The notes beneath the pieces are model-generated. The model did no database searches and was not told where the DNA came from. It saw only the letters and a list, made by a program, of their open reading frames with translations. From the NCBI RefSeq assembly GCF_001718415.1, contig NZ_CP013378.1, positions 124,001-188,000 of the forward strand: 64,000 nucleotides of DNA. Reading direction: 5' to 3'. Of this stretch, positions 41,221 to 52,712 are shown in pieces. The translations under genes were made by a program, and so were the position numbers. Numbering within the stretch: the first letter of the stretch is position 1; every line of letters begins with the position of its first letter. Source of the stretch: Burkholderia pseudomultivorans (GTDB taxonomy: Bacteria > Pseudomonadota > Gammaproteobacteria > Burkholderiales > Burkholderiaceae).

Positions 41221-42363
41221 CTAGCGCGCCTGCAATGGCAGGCACGCGGCGAGCCATGCGGGCGGCGTTGGGGAAAGCTGCTGCGCGACGCGGGCGTAGC
41301 GCCCGTCGAGCCGCGCGGCCAGATGAAAGAGTTCGGTGGCGTTTTTCGGGTCCCACTGTCCCGTGTAGCCCGGCAGCCCGGCCTCGCGGCGCTGGGCGTC
41401 GAACGGCACCGGCGAGTGCACGAATTCCTCGTGCGTCTTCTCGCCGCGCGCGTACGGCACCAGCCAGTCGAGCGCGGCCGCGAGCGTCGCGCCGTTCGCA
41501 CCGCGCTCGCGCAGCCAGTTGCGGTTGAAGCGGCGCGCGGCGAGCGCGGCCGTCACGAGCGGCTGCAGATCGTAGACGGCATAGTGCAGCGCGTCGCGTT
41601 CCTCGAAGTCCCAGGTCGTGCCGTCCGGGCCGATGTTGTCGGCCAGATGCTCGACGAACAGCCGCTGCGCGGCGTTCATCATCTTGCGGTCGCCGAGCGT
41701 GAACGCCGACAGCGCGATCAGCTTGATCCGGTGGCTCTGCCAGTTGTTGCGCCAGGTGCCGGTGAGCGGGCGCTTCTGCGCGTCGATCTGCGCGACATAG
41801 CCGGCGCCGAGTTTCGCGATGAATGCGGACGCCGCGTTGCGCGTCTTCACCGGCAGCGCGCTCGCCGTCATGTCGTACGCGAGGATCAGGCTTTCGAAGC
41901 GCGTCTCGTCGATCGGATTGAAGCTCGGCTGGTAGGTCGCGACCCACGCCGACAGGAAGCGGTCGACGAGCTGCAGGTAGCGCGGCGCGTTGGTCACGCG
42001 CCACGCGAGCGCGGCGTCGCGCATCAGCTCCATGTCCTTCAGCGCGTCGGCGCTCTGGTCGTAGATGCCCTGGTGCGGCAGCGTGCCTTCGGTATGCACG
42101 CGCGCCATCGCCTTCGGCTGCTCGCCGAGGCGCGCGTCGACGCTGCGGATCAGCGCCTGCACGCCGGGTTCGGCCTGCGTCGTCTCGCTGGCCTGCAGCG
42201 CGGGCGCCGCACAGAAATTCATCGCCGCGTGCGCGCTGCCGGCCGCGCCGAAGCCGGCAGCGGCGAACGACAGCGACGCGACGAACGTCGGCACGAAACG
42301 GCGTGCGGGCACGCGCCGCCGCGCTGGCCTGTCGACATGGCCCGGAAACATCGGACGCACCAT
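41221..42363 (-). CDS. Periplasmic alginate-lyase-fold (PL5-like) protein
   Basis: The 380-residue secreted protein has an N-terminal signal region (VPTFVASLSFAAAGFGAAGS, cleavage after AHA). An all-helical (alpha/alpha) alginate lyase superfamily domain follows, shown by NFCAAPALQASETTQAEPGV, YLQLVDRFLSAWVATYQPSF, LTGTWRNNWQSHRIKLIAL and DFEERDALHYAVYDLQPLVT. The NNWQSH and R/H-rich strings resemble the catalytic area of PL5 enzymes, but no polysaccharide genes are nearby, so the substrate is open. AAGGAG is spaced for the ATG at 42363 rather than the ATG 15 bp upstream. It follows a terminator and precedes sdaA by 30 bp. Confidence 0.75.
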   Translation of the reverse strand: MVRPMFPGHVDRPARRRVPARRFVPTFVASLSFAAAGFGAAGSAHAAMNFCAAPALQASETTQAEPGVQALIRSVDARLGEQPKAMARVHTEGTLPHQGIYDQSADALKDMELMRDAALAWRVTNAPRYLQLVDRFLSAWVATYQPSFNPIDETRFESLILAYDMTASALPVKTRNAASAFIAKLGAGYVAQIDAQKRPLTGTWRNNWQSHRIKLIALSAFTLGDRKMMNAAQRLFVEHLADNIGPDGTTWDFEERDALHYAVYDLQPLVTAALAARRFNRNWLRERGANGATLAAALDWLVPYARGEKTHEEFVHSPVPFDAQRREAGLPGYTGQWDPKNATELFHLAARLDGRYARVAQQLSPTPPAWLAACLPLQAR

Positions 42364-42444
42364 GCGGAACTCCTTCATTGGCTGGATCGCGTGTGATGTT
42401 AGCCGGATTGGGGGACGAGCGTGAACGGGATCGGCGTCAAATGC

Positions 42445-42476
42445 AAAAACCGCACGCAACGCGGGGTTGCGTGCGG
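42445..42476 (-). terminator. Strong rho-independent terminator after gcvP
   Basis: An 11-bp perfect stem (CCGCACGCAAC/GTTGCGTGCGG) with a 5-base loop is followed on the minus strand by T5, starting 32 bp after the gcvP stop. It closes the gcvTHP operon and separates it from the alginate-lyase-fold and sdaA genes. Confidence 0.92.
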
Positions 42477-42507
42477 TGTCGTGCGCCATCGGACGGCGCC
42501 GCGCGCG

Positions 42508-45435
<2,928 letters not shown>

Positions 45436-45495
45436 GGCGTTCCTATGTCGACCCGAGGGCGCGCGTCGGCGCGTTCGGGCCCCATGCTGTGCGGT

Positions 45496-45523
45496 CGACC
45501 GGCGCTGGCGCCAGCGCCGGTCG
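45496..45523. repeat. 28-bp perfect palindrome between gcvH and gcvP
   Basis: The two 14-base arms are exact reverse complements with no spacer (left arm CGACCGGCGCTGGC). In the mRNA it would form a very stable hairpin just upstream of gcvP; in DNA it could bind a dimeric protein. GcvP needs a different ratio to GcvH, so mRNA processing is one possible role. Confidence 0.8.
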
Positions 45524-45568
45524 CGCGCGGGACCGGACGGCCGGCTCCGCGCAGTTCGGGGAATAAAG

Positions 45569-45949
45569 TCAGTCGATCAGCTTGCCGTAGGCTGCGGCGT
45601 CGATCAGCTTGTCGGTCGATGCGCCGTCCGCGAGCTTGATCTTGAACAGCCAGCTCGCGTAGGCGTCGCTGTTGACTGCGTCGGGCGTGTCGACGATGGC
45701 TTCGTTGATCGCGACGACTTCGCCGGACACCGGCGAGTAGATGTCGGATGCCGCCTTCACCGACTCGACGACGCCGACCGCGTCGCCCGCCGTCACCTGC
45801 TTGCCGACTTCCGGCAGTTCGAGGAAGACGATGTCGCCGAGCGTGCTCTGCGCGTGATCGGTGATGCCGACCGTCAGCGTGCCGTCTGCTTCGGTGCGGA
45901 TCCACTCGTGTTCGTCGGTGTACTTCAGATCGGCCGGGACGTTGCTCAT
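45569..45949 (-). CDS. gcvH: Glycine cleavage system H protein
   Basis: A 126-residue lipoyl carrier shuttling the methylamine group between GcvP, GcvT and GcvL. The lipoylation site is Lys65 in [18 protein letters not shown], flanked by the conserved [17 protein letters not shown]. The N-terminus [20 protein letters not shown] is typical. The start at 45949 has a weak GGAG nearby and matches the family; a longer in-frame reading adds 28 unrelated residues. The gene lies 117 bp after gcvT and 133 bp before gcvP, with strong hairpins in both gaps. Confidence 0.97.
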   Translation of the reverse strand: MSNVPADLKYTDEHEWIRTEADGTLTVGITDHAQSTLGDIVFLELPEVGKQVTAGDAVGVVESVKAASDIYSPVSGEVVAINEAIVDTPDAVNSDAYASWLFKIKLADGASTDKLIDAAAYGKLID

Positions 45950-46033
45950 CGGATGCTCCTGGATAAAAGTGTGTGATTCGTTCTGCTGGCGCGCCGCGCG
46001 GACGCGCCGGATGTAAGGTTCGCCGGGCGCCAT

Positions 46034-46063
46034 CTCCCGGCTTGCCGGGAGGCGGCCTCCCGG
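46034..46063 (-). promoter_or_regulatory. Mutually exclusive hairpins between gcvT and gcvH
   Basis: CTCCCGG (46034-46040), CCGGGAG (46045-46051) and CCTCCCGG (46056-46063) let the middle segment pair with either neighbour. The two possible stems have 4-base and 3-base loops. Only one can form at a time, the architecture of an attenuator or RNA-processing site. It lies immediately after the gcvT stop codon. Confidence 0.5.
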
Positions 46064-46066
46064 TCG

Positions 46067-47185
46067 TTACGCAGCGAGGACCTTGCCGTTGCGCACGAAC
46101 GGCAGTTTTACCACGCGCGCGGGAAGTTGCTTGTCACGAATCTGCACATGGACCGTGTCGCCGACCTGGACGGCCGCCGGCACGCGCGCAAACGCGATCG
46201 ATTCCTGCATCGACGGCGAGAACGTGCCGCTCGTGATCTCGCCTTCGCCGTGCGGCGTGACGACCTTCTGGTGCGCGCGCAGCACGCCGCCCGCCTTGCC
46301 GTTTTCCTTCTGCAGGATCAGGCCGACGAACGCGGCGCGCGAGCCGTCGCGCTCGAGCGCGGCGCGGCCGACGAAGTCGCGCGGCGCCGACAGGTCGACC
46401 GTCCACGCGAGGCCCGCGTCGAGCGGCGAGACGGTGTCGTCCATGTCCTGGCCGTACAGGTTCATGCCGGCCTCGAGGCGCAGCGTGTCGCGCGCGCCGA
46501 GCCCGCACGGGCGCACGCCGTTTTGCTGCAGCGCGTTCCACAGCGCCTCGACGTGTACGGCCGGGACGATGATCTCGAAGCCGTCCTCGCCCGTGTAGCC
46601 GGTGCGCGCGACGGTGAGGTCGCCGAACGGCGTGCCGGCGACCTGCGCGGCGTTGAACGGCTTCAGCTCGCTCGTCGCGGCGCGCGCGGCCGGAATCGTC
46701 GTCCAGGTCTTTTCACGGGCGTTCGGGCCCTGCACGGCGACGATCGCGAAATCGCGGCGCGGCGCGATCGTCACGCCGTAGCCGCCCTGTTCGTTGAGCT
46801 GGTTGAACCACGCGATGTCCTTGTCGGCGGTGCCGGCATTGACGACGACGCGGAAGAAGTCTTCGGTGAAGTAATAGACGATCAGGTCGTCGATGACGCC
46901 GCCCTGCGGATTGAGCAGGCACGAGTAGAGCGCCTTGCCGGGCGTCTTGAGCTTGCCGACGTTGTTCGCGATCGCGTGCTCGAAGAAGGCGCGCACGCGG
47001 CTGCCGGTGAAATCGACGACGCACATGTGCGACACGTCGAACATGCCGGCGTCGGTGCGCACGGCTTCGTGTTCTTCGATCTGCGAGCCGTAGTTGACGG
47101 GCATGTCCCAGCCGCCGAAGTCGACCATGCGGGCATTGAGCGCGCGGTGCGCGGCGTTGAGCGGGGTATGTTTCAGTGCAGTCAT
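46067..47185 (-). CDS. gcvT: Glycine cleavage system aminomethyltransferase (T-protein)
   Basis: It releases ammonia from aminomethyl-lipoyl-GcvH and forms 5,10-methylene-tetrahydrofolate. The 372-residue product has the family features: [20 protein letters not shown] near the start, the catalytic Asp in [35 protein letters not shown] folate-binding region ([17 protein letters not shown]) and [20 protein letters not shown] in the C-terminal domain. GAGG precedes the ATG; 15 bp upstream another ATG is possible. It is the first gene of the operon, and its leader contains the tandem riboswitch. Confidence 0.97.
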   Translation of the reverse strand: MTALKHTPLNAAHRALNARMVDFGGWDMPVNYGSQIEEHEAVRTDAGMFDVSHMCVVDFTGSRVRAFFEHAIANNVGKLKTPGKALYSCLLNPQGGVIDDLIVYYFTEDFFRVVVNAGTADKDIAWFNQLNEQGGYGVTIAPRRDFAIVAVQGPNAREKTWTTIPAARAATSELKPFNAAQVAGTPFGDLTVARTGYTGEDGFEIIVPAVHVEALWNALQQNGVRPCGLGARDTLRLEAGMNLYGQDMDDTVSPLDAGLAWTVDLSAPRDFVGRAALERDGSRAAFVGLILQKENGKAGGVLRAHQKVVTPHGEGEITSGTFSPSMQESIAFARVPAAVQVGDTVHVQIRDKQLPARVVKLPFVRNGKVLAA

Positions 47186-47275
47186 CGAGGCCTCAGGCAA
47201 GGCGCTTGCGCGCGGATCAGAACGGCCATGTGCCGACCGCCGCGGCCGCGAGCCGGCGAGCGATCCTGTACATGC

Positions 47276-47526
47276 CCCTCTGTCCTCGATACCTGAGAGA
47301 TTGCGCTGCGGGCAAAGCCCGGCGAACGCGCGCCCCTTCGGTGGGCAGCCTGCCCGCGCCGCATCGGCGCAGCGGGCTACTGCCGCTCTCCAGAGTGCGG
47401 GGAGTGCGGCCCGCGCAATGCGCGGACGGCGTTCCCCGACGCGGTCGGTCCTTTTGCCTGAGAGTTTGCGGGTGTGCCCCTTCGGCGGCGCGACCGGCGT
47501 TCAACAACGCGGTCACACGCTCTCCC
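47276..47526 (-). promoter_or_regulatory. Tandem glycine riboswitch in the gcvTHP leader
   Basis: On the minus strand two glycine aptamers occur in series. Aptamer 1 (47526 to 47447) begins GGGAGAGC and contains CCGAAGGGGC, ending CTCAGGCAAAAGGACC. Aptamer 2 (about 47397 to 47276) begins CTCTGGAGAGCGG and contains CCGAAGGGGC, ending TCTCAGGTATCGAGGACAG. These blocks are the diagnostic core of the gcvT riboswitch family. In the known family, glycine turns expression of gcv genes on. About 90 nt separate aptamer 2 from the gcvT start; the expression platform was not resolved. Confidence 0.95.
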
Positions 47527-47540
47527 GACGCGTGCGGGCG

Positions 47541-47569
47541 ACTGTACGCGAGCGGCCCGGCCTTGTCAA
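47541..47569 (-). promoter_or_regulatory. Sigma-70 promoter of the gcv operon
   Basis: On the minus strand a perfect -35 TTGACA (47564-47569) and a -10 TACAGT (47541-47546) are 17 bp apart. The predicted start lies about 8 nt before the first riboswitch aptamer, so the leader starts almost directly with the aptamer. Confidence 0.85.
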
Positions 47570-47647
47570 TTTGGGCAAAAGAATGTCGCTTCGCGACAAG
47601 CGGCGGCAGGGCGCCGCCGCTTTTTTCGTCGCCGGCGAGCGCCGGCC

Positions 47648-48007
47648 TTACTCGCCGATCGCGCGCGCGGCCGTGTCGAGTTCCTGGTTCAGCACGCGCT
47701 GCTCGTCGCCGGACAGGCCGCCGCCGTGCTGCGCCGACATGTCGTTCGATTCCTGGCGGATCACGTCGAGGCGATGGTGCAGCTGCGCGCCGTACGGCGG
47801 CGGGTAGTAGCCGCCGTTGACGCGGGCGTCGATCCGGCGATGCAGGTTGTCGATCCGGCCCTGGATCTGTTGCATCCGCTCGTTCGCGACCACTTGCGGA
47901 TTCGGCCGCGGCGGCGGCGGCCGGACCGGTTGCTGCGGCTGCACGATACACGCCGCGAGCGAGGAAACCAGGGCGCAGCATGCTGCCGCGCGAATCAACC
48001 GTTGCAT
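47648..48007 (-). CDS. Small lipoprotein, unknown function
   Basis: The 119-residue product has a lipoprotein signal peptide ending LVSSLAAC, a clear lipobox with the acylated Cys near residue 20. A proline-rich linker (QPQQPVRPPPPRPNPQ) follows. The C-terminal part is helical with the pattern MQQIQGRIDNLHRRIDARVN and LHHRLDVIRQESNDM, suggesting a short coiled coil in the periplasm. The ATG at 48007 is chosen because GGAG lies 6 bases upstream; a GTG one codon earlier is less well placed. No partner gene is obvious. Similar small lipoproteins are common in Burkholderia without an assigned role. Confidence 0.75.
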   Translation of the reverse strand: MQRLIRAAACCALVSSLAACIVQPQQPVRPPPPRPNPQVVANERMQQIQGRIDNLHRRIDARVNGGYYPPPYGAQLHHRLDVIRQESNDMSAQHGGGLSGDEQRVLNQELDTAARAIGE

Positions 48008-48190
48008 CACATTCTCCTGACGGTTTGGGTGTCGGATCGACTTTTTGAGAAACGCGTCAGACCGGTCGGCCGCTGACTTTCGTTCCGCGCCATTTGTAAC
48101 GGAATGTTCGGGATGGGCGCGCCCGCGCCGCCGGACGGGCCGGCGACGGCCTGCGGGATTCGCAGGCGGCCGGCCGCGACCGGCGTTCGC

Positions 48191-49243
48191 TCAGACCGTG
48201 CGGCGCACGAACGGCAGCCGGCGGCCTTCGTGTTCGCTCTGCGCGGCGAGCTCGATGATCGTCATCACGTCGACGGCGTCCTGCGGCGTAATCGGGAACG
48301 GCGCGCCGTCGCGGATCGACGCGGCGAGCGCGCGATAGAACTCCGCATACTGGCCGTCGAGCGTCGGCACCGGGCGTTCGAGCTCGACTTCGCCGTCGAG
48401 CACGCGCAGCAGGCCGGGCGGGTTGCCGCCGCCGAATTCGACATCGTCCGGCGTCAGGCCGGCCTTCAGCTGGTCTTCCTGCGTGTCGAGCCCGAACTTC
48501 TGGTAGCTGCCGCGCGTGCCGTGCAGCGTGAAGCGCGCAGGCTCGATCGCCGACAGCGCGCTCGCGTGCAGCGTGACGTCCTTGTCCGGATAGCCGAGCA
48601 GCAGGTGCACGAAGTCGGGCGCCGCACCGTTGTCGCGGCGCGTCTTGACGGTCGCGCTGACGGTGTCGGGCAGGCCGAACAGCGCGAGCGCCTGGTCGAT
48701 CAGGTGCGGGCCGAGGTCGAGCAGCAGGCCGCCGCCGCGCGCCGGCTCCTCGCGCCAGCGCGTGCGCGGCGTCGGCCGGAAGCGGTCGAAGTGCGAGACG
48801 AACGCGGTGAGCCGGCCGAGCTCGCCCGCTTCGACGATGCGGCGCACGGTCAGGAAATCGCCGTCCCAGCGACGATTGTGGAACGGCGCGAACAGGCGGC
48901 TGCGCGCATTGGCGAGCCGCGCGAGCGCGAGCGCCTCGTCGGCGGTGAGCGTGACCGGCTTGTCGACGACAACGTGGCGGCCTGCTTCGAGCACCTGGCG
49001 CGCGAGCGCGAAGTGCGTGTCGTTCGGTGTGGCGATCACCACGCACTCGATGTCGTCGAGGCCGAGCAGCGTATCGAGATCGGCGACGACGCGCGCGCCG
49101 GGATAGGCGGCGCGGGCGCGATCGGGCTGCCCCGTCGCGATCGCGGCGACTTCCGTGCGGCCGCTCGCCGCGATCACCGGCGCGTGGAACGTCGCACCGG
49201 CGAAACCAAAACCCATCAGACCAATCCTGAGCAATGACGACAT
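48191..49243 (-). CDS. Gfo/Idh/MocA family NAD(P)-dependent oxidoreductase
   Basis: A 350-residue two-domain dehydrogenase. The Rossmann domain starts LRIGLMGFGFAGATFHAPVI (a G-x-G-x-x-G variant) and contains VVIATPNDTHFALARQVLEA and the EKP-type motif here as HVVVDKPVT, with the catalytic Lys. The C-terminal domain has RWDGDFLTVRRIVEAGELGR and LDLGPHLIDQALALFG (Asp/His of the substrate pocket). E. coli YdhF/YdgJ-type oxidoreductases look alike. The substrate, a sugar or inositol derivative, is not readable. It is a single gene divergent from no clear partner. Confidence 0.88.
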   Translation of the reverse strand: MSSLLRIGLMGFGFAGATFHAPVIAASGRTEVAAIATGQPDRARAAYPGARVVADLDTLLGLDDIECVVIATPNDTHFALARQVLEAGRHVVVDKPVTLTADEALALARLANARSRLFAPFHNRRWDGDFLTVRRIVEAGELGRLTAFVSHFDRFRPTPRTRWREEPARGGGLLLDLGPHLIDQALALFGLPDTVSATVKTRRDNGAAPDFVHLLLGYPDKDVTLHASALSAIEPARFTLHGTRGSYQKFGLDTQEDQLKAGLTPDDVEFGGGNPPGLLRVLDGEVELERPVPTLDGQYAEFYRALAASIRDGAPFPITPQDAVDVMTIIELAAQSEHEGRRLPFVRRTV

Positions 49244-49476
49244 GGCAATCCCTGGCTACGAACGAAACGAAAGGACGGCGCGCCGTAACGGCGCGATGAC
49301 GACCGGCTATTTTGGCACGGCGGCGCGGTGCGCACCGGCCGGTCTGGCGAAATGCACATGGCGTCGCGGCGCATGCGCGGTCAGCGCCGGCATTTTGCGC
49401 GCATCCGGCCGCATCGCGCGCGCCGCCGCCCGGCCCGTCGCGCGACGAACGGCCCGCGCACGCGCGCCACGCCGCG

Positions 49477-50184
49477 TCATGCGGCGGCCCGCTGCCGCAA
49501 CGCGGCCGCGACCTGCCCGGCCCAGGCCGCGCATGCCGCCGCGGCGGGATGGAAGCCGTCCGCGGCCATCAAGTGGCGCTCGAGCGGCAGCGTGACCCGC
49601 AGGAACGTGCAGTGCGGCTGCGTCGCGACCCAACCCGCGAGGGCCGCGTTGAGGCGCTTCGCGCGCAGGCCGAGATACCACGCGAGCGGCTGCGGCAGCG
49701 CCGGAAAGCGCTCCATCGGCGGCACCGCCGACAGCACCGCGTGCCCGACCTGGAAGCGCGCGGCGAGCAGGCCGACGAGCGCGGCCTGCGCCGCCAGCCA
49801 GCGGGCCGGCGACACGCCGCCCGTCACGTCGTTGACGCCGAGCGACGTGACCGCCACGTCGAACGGCTCGGCCGGCTCGGCGGCGAGCCAGTCGACGAGA
49901 TCCTGCGTCGTCAGGCCGGTGCGCGCGAGCAGTTTCCAGCTGACGCGATGGGTGGCCGCCAGCGCGCGCGCCAGTTGCCCGGCCAGCGCGTCGGACTGCG
50001 TCGCGACGCCGACGCCCGCGGCCGCCGAATCGCCGAGCACCAGCACGCGCAGCGGCGGGCCGTCGCCGGCTTCCCCGCTGCGCGGGCCGGCCGCCTCGGG
50101 CAGCCGCGGCGTGACGCGACGCACGTAGCGCCCCTGCGCGAACAGCAGCGGGCCGAGGGCGGCAGTAGCGAACGGGTATCCCAT
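49477..50184 (-). CDS. SGNH/GDSL-family hydrolase
   Basis: The 235-residue protein has the SGNH blocks in order. Block I is LRVLVLGDSAAAGVGVAT with the nucleophile Ser in GDSA. Block III is TSLGVNDVTG with the Asn. Block V is MAADGFHPAAAACAAWA with the catalytic Asp and His. The N-terminus MGYPFATAALGPLLFAQGRY is hydrophobic, possibly a membrane anchor, so the enzyme may face the periplasm. Substrate (ester, lipid or acylated glycan) is unknown. The start is set by the match to the hydrophobic N-terminus; the reading upstream is basic low-complexity sequence. Divergent from rep. Confidence 0.8.
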   Translation of the reverse strand: MGYPFATAALGPLLFAQGRYVRRVTPRLPEAAGPRSGEAGDGPPLRVLVLGDSAAAGVGVATQSDALAGQLARALAATHRVSWKLLARTGLTTQDLVDWLAAEPAEPFDVAVTSLGVNDVTGGVSPARWLAAQAALVGLLAARFQVGHAVLSAVPPMERFPALPQPLAWYLGLRAKRLNAALAGWVATQPHCTFLRVTLPLERHLMAADGFHPAAAACAAWAGQVAAALRQRAAA

Positions 50185-50475
50185 GGTGTCGATCCGGCGA
50201 CGGTTGATCCGGGCCCGGCGCACCTGCCGGGCCGACGAGCGCCTATTGTGGCCGATTCGCGCCGACGCGGGGCCGGATTGGCCGTCCGGCCAGGGGTGAG
50301 GCGCGGCGCGCACGGGGCCCGATGCGTGCGCCGCGCCGTCCGGCGGCGTTCACGAAACGCGTGCCGCCGACGTGTTAACATGCGCGTCCTGCCCGCGCGT
50401 CCGCCTGCTTCGCAGGCCCGCCGCGCACGGCATCCTCCCGGCGTTCCGCCGTCAACCGCAACACCATCCGCCATC

Positions 50476-52566
50476 ATGTCCGCAGGCCTCAATCCCGCTC
50501 AGAACGAAGCGGTGCGCTACCTCGACGGTCCCTGCCTCGTGCTCGCCGGCGCGGGCAGCGGCAAGACCCGAGTGATCACGCAGAAGATCGCGCACCTGAT
50601 CGAAGCGAAAGGCTTCGAGCCCCGCCATATCGCCGCCGTCACGTTCACGAACAAGGCGGCCGCCGAGATGCGCGAGCGCGTGTCGAAGCTGCTCGAGGGC
50701 AAGACGCTCACCACGCCCGGCAAGGAAGGCCGCAAGGTGCCCGTCAACCAGCTCACCGTCTGCACGTTCCACTCGCTCGGCGTGCAGATCCTGCGCCAGG
50801 AAGCCGAGCACGTCGGCCTGAAGCCGCAGTTCTCGATCATGGATTCGGACGACTGCTTCGGGATGATCCAGGAGCAGATCGGCACCACCGACAAGGGGCT
50901 GATCCGCAAGATCCAGAACATCATCTCGCTGTGGAAGAACGGCCTCGTCACGCCCGAGGAGGCGATGACGATCGCCGCGAACGAGGACGAGCACCAGGCC
51001 GCGCTCGTGTACCGCAACTACGTCGCGACGCTGCACGCGTACCAGGCCGTCGACTTCGACGACCTGATCCGCCTGCCGACCGAGCTGTTCGCGAAGAACG
51101 AGCAGGTGCGCGACCGCTGGCAGAACAAGCTGCGCTACCTGCTGATCGACGAGTATCAGGACACCAACGCGTGCCAGTACGAACTGCTGAAGCTGCTCGC
51201 GGGCCCGCGCGCGGCGTTCACGGCGGTCGGCGACGACGATCAGGCGATCTACGGCTGGCGCGGCGCGACGCTGGAAAACCTCGCGCAGCTCGGCAAGGAT
51301 TTCCCGAAGCTGCACGTGATCAAGCTCGAGCAGAACTACCGCTCGACGGTGCGGATCCTGACCGCGGCGAACAACGTGATCGCGAACAACCCGAAGCTGT
51401 TCGAGAAGAAGCTGTGGTCCGAGCACGGGATGGGCGATTCGATCACCGTCACGCCCTGCAACGACGAGGAGCACGAGGCCGAATCGGTCGTGTTCCGCCT
51501 GTCCGCGCACAAGTTCGAGCGGCGCGCGCAGTTCCGCGACTACGCGATCCTGTATCGCGGCAACTTCCAGGCGCGGATCTTCGAGCAGGTGCTGCGGCGC
51601 GAGCGGATCCCGTACGTGCTGTCGGGCGGCCAGTCGTTCTTCGACAAGGCCGAGATCAAGGATCTGTGCGCGTACCTGCGGCTGATCGCGAACGCCGACG
51701 ACGATCCCGCGTTCATCCGCGCGGTCACGACGCCGCGCCGCGGGATCGGCAACACGACGCTCGAGGCGCTCGGCTCGTTCGCGGGGCAGGCGAAGGTGTC
51801 GCTGTTCGAGGCCGTGTACATGGGCGGCATCGAGGCGCGGCTGTCCGCGCGCCAGATCGAGCCGCTGCGGATGTTCTGCGACTTCATCCAGCGCCTGACC
51901 GATCGCGCCGACAAGGAGCCCGCGACCGTCGTGCTCGACGACATGATGGAGGCGATCCACTACGAGGCCTACCTGTACGACGCGTTCGACGAGCGCCAGG
52001 CGCAGTCGAAATGGCAGAACGTGCTCGAATTCCTCGAATGGCTGAAGCGCAAGGGCACCAAGCCCGAGGCGGCCGAGGCCGTCGACGGCGAGGCCGAGGG
52101 CTTCCACAACGCGGACGGGCTCGGCGATACGGGCAAGAACCTGCTTGGCCTGATCCAGACCGTCGCGCTGATGTCGATGCTCGAAGGCAAGGACGAGGAT
52201 CCGGACGCGGTGCGGCTGTCGACCGTCCATGCGTCGAAGGGGCTCGAGTATCCGCACGTGTTCCTGGTCGGCGTCGAGGAGGGCATCATGCCGCACCGCG
52301 GCGGCAGCGAAGACGACGGCCCGATCGACAGCGAGCGGATCGAGGAGGAGCGCCGGCTGATGTACGTCGCGATCACGCGCGCGCAGCGCAGCCTGCATCT
52401 GAACTGGTGCAAGAAGCGCAAGCGGGCGCGCGAGACGGTCGTGTGCGAGCCGTCGCGGTTCATCCCCGAGATGGGCCTCGACGATGCGCCGCCGCCCACG
52501 CCGGAAGAGGCGCCGATGTCGCCGAAGGACCGGCTCGCGAGCCTGAAGGCGTTGCTGCAGAAGTGA
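50476..52566 (+). CDS. rep: ATP-dependent DNA helicase Rep (UvrD/Rep family)
   Basis: A superfamily 1A 3'-5' helicase of 696 residues that clears proteins ahead of the replication fork. Motifs run in order: Q motif GLNPAQNEAVRY, Walker A AGAGSGKT (residues 24-31), Ia FTNKAAAEMRERV, II LLIDEYQDTNACQYELL, III VGDDDQAIYGWRGA, IV QNYRSTVRILTAANNV, V VRLSTVHASKGLEYPHVFLV, VI EERRLMYVAITRAQRSLHL. Length and motif details fit Rep better than UvrD, but the two are close. The ATG lies in CGCCATCATG; no strong Shine-Dalgarno sequence was seen. It forms its own transcript, ended by the hairpin at 52654-52688. Confidence 0.93.
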   Translation: MSAGLNPAQNEAVRYLDGPCLVLAGAGSGKTRVITQKIAHLIEAKGFEPRHIAAVTFTNKAAAEMRERVSKLLEGKTLTTPGKEGRKVPVNQLTVCTFHSLGVQILRQEAEHVGLKPQFSIMDSDDCFGMIQEQIGTTDKGLIRKIQNIISLWKNGLVTPEEAMTIAANEDEHQAALVYRNYVATLHAYQAVDFDDLIRLPTELFAKNEQVRDRWQNKLRYLLIDEYQDTNACQYELLKLLAGPRAAFTAVGDDDQAIYGWRGATLENLAQLGKDFPKLHVIKLEQNYRSTVRILTAANNVIANNPKLFEKKLWSEHGMGDSITVTPCNDEEHEAESVVFRLSAHKFERRAQFRDYAILYRGNFQARIFEQVLRRERIPYVLSGGQSFFDKAEIKDLCAYLRLIANADDDPAFIRAVTTPRRGIGNTTLEALGSFAGQAKVSLFEAVYMGGIEARLSARQIEPLRMFCDFIQRLTDRADKEPATVVLDDMMEAIHYEAYLYDAFDERQAQSKWQNVLEFLEWLKRKGTKPEAAEAVDGEAEGFHNADGLGDTGKNLLGLIQTVALMSMLEGKDEDPDAVRLSTVHASKGLEYPHVFLVGVEEGIMPHRGGSEDDGPIDSERIEEERRLMYVAITRAQRSLHLNWCKKRKRARETVVCEPSRFIPEMGLDDAPPPTPEEAPMSPKDRLASLKALLQK

Positions 52567-52653
52567 CGCGTTAGCGGTGCCGCCGGGCGGGCATTGAACG
52601 GATGCGGCGGCGAGAACCGGCGCGCGATGGCGCGGCCCGGCAAAGCCAAAACG

Positions 52654-52688
52654 AAACCCCCGCGATGCAGGAGCGTCGCGGGGGTTTT
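52654..52688 (+). terminator. Bidirectional rho-independent terminator between rep and the cytochrome gene
   Basis: The arms AACCCCCGCGA and TCGCGGGGGTT pair perfectly around a 10-base loop, with T4 on the plus strand and AAA on the other. It serves both convergent genes. Confidence 0.85.
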
Positions 52689-52712
52689 CTACGGGGCGTT
52701 GGCCTGCTGCGC

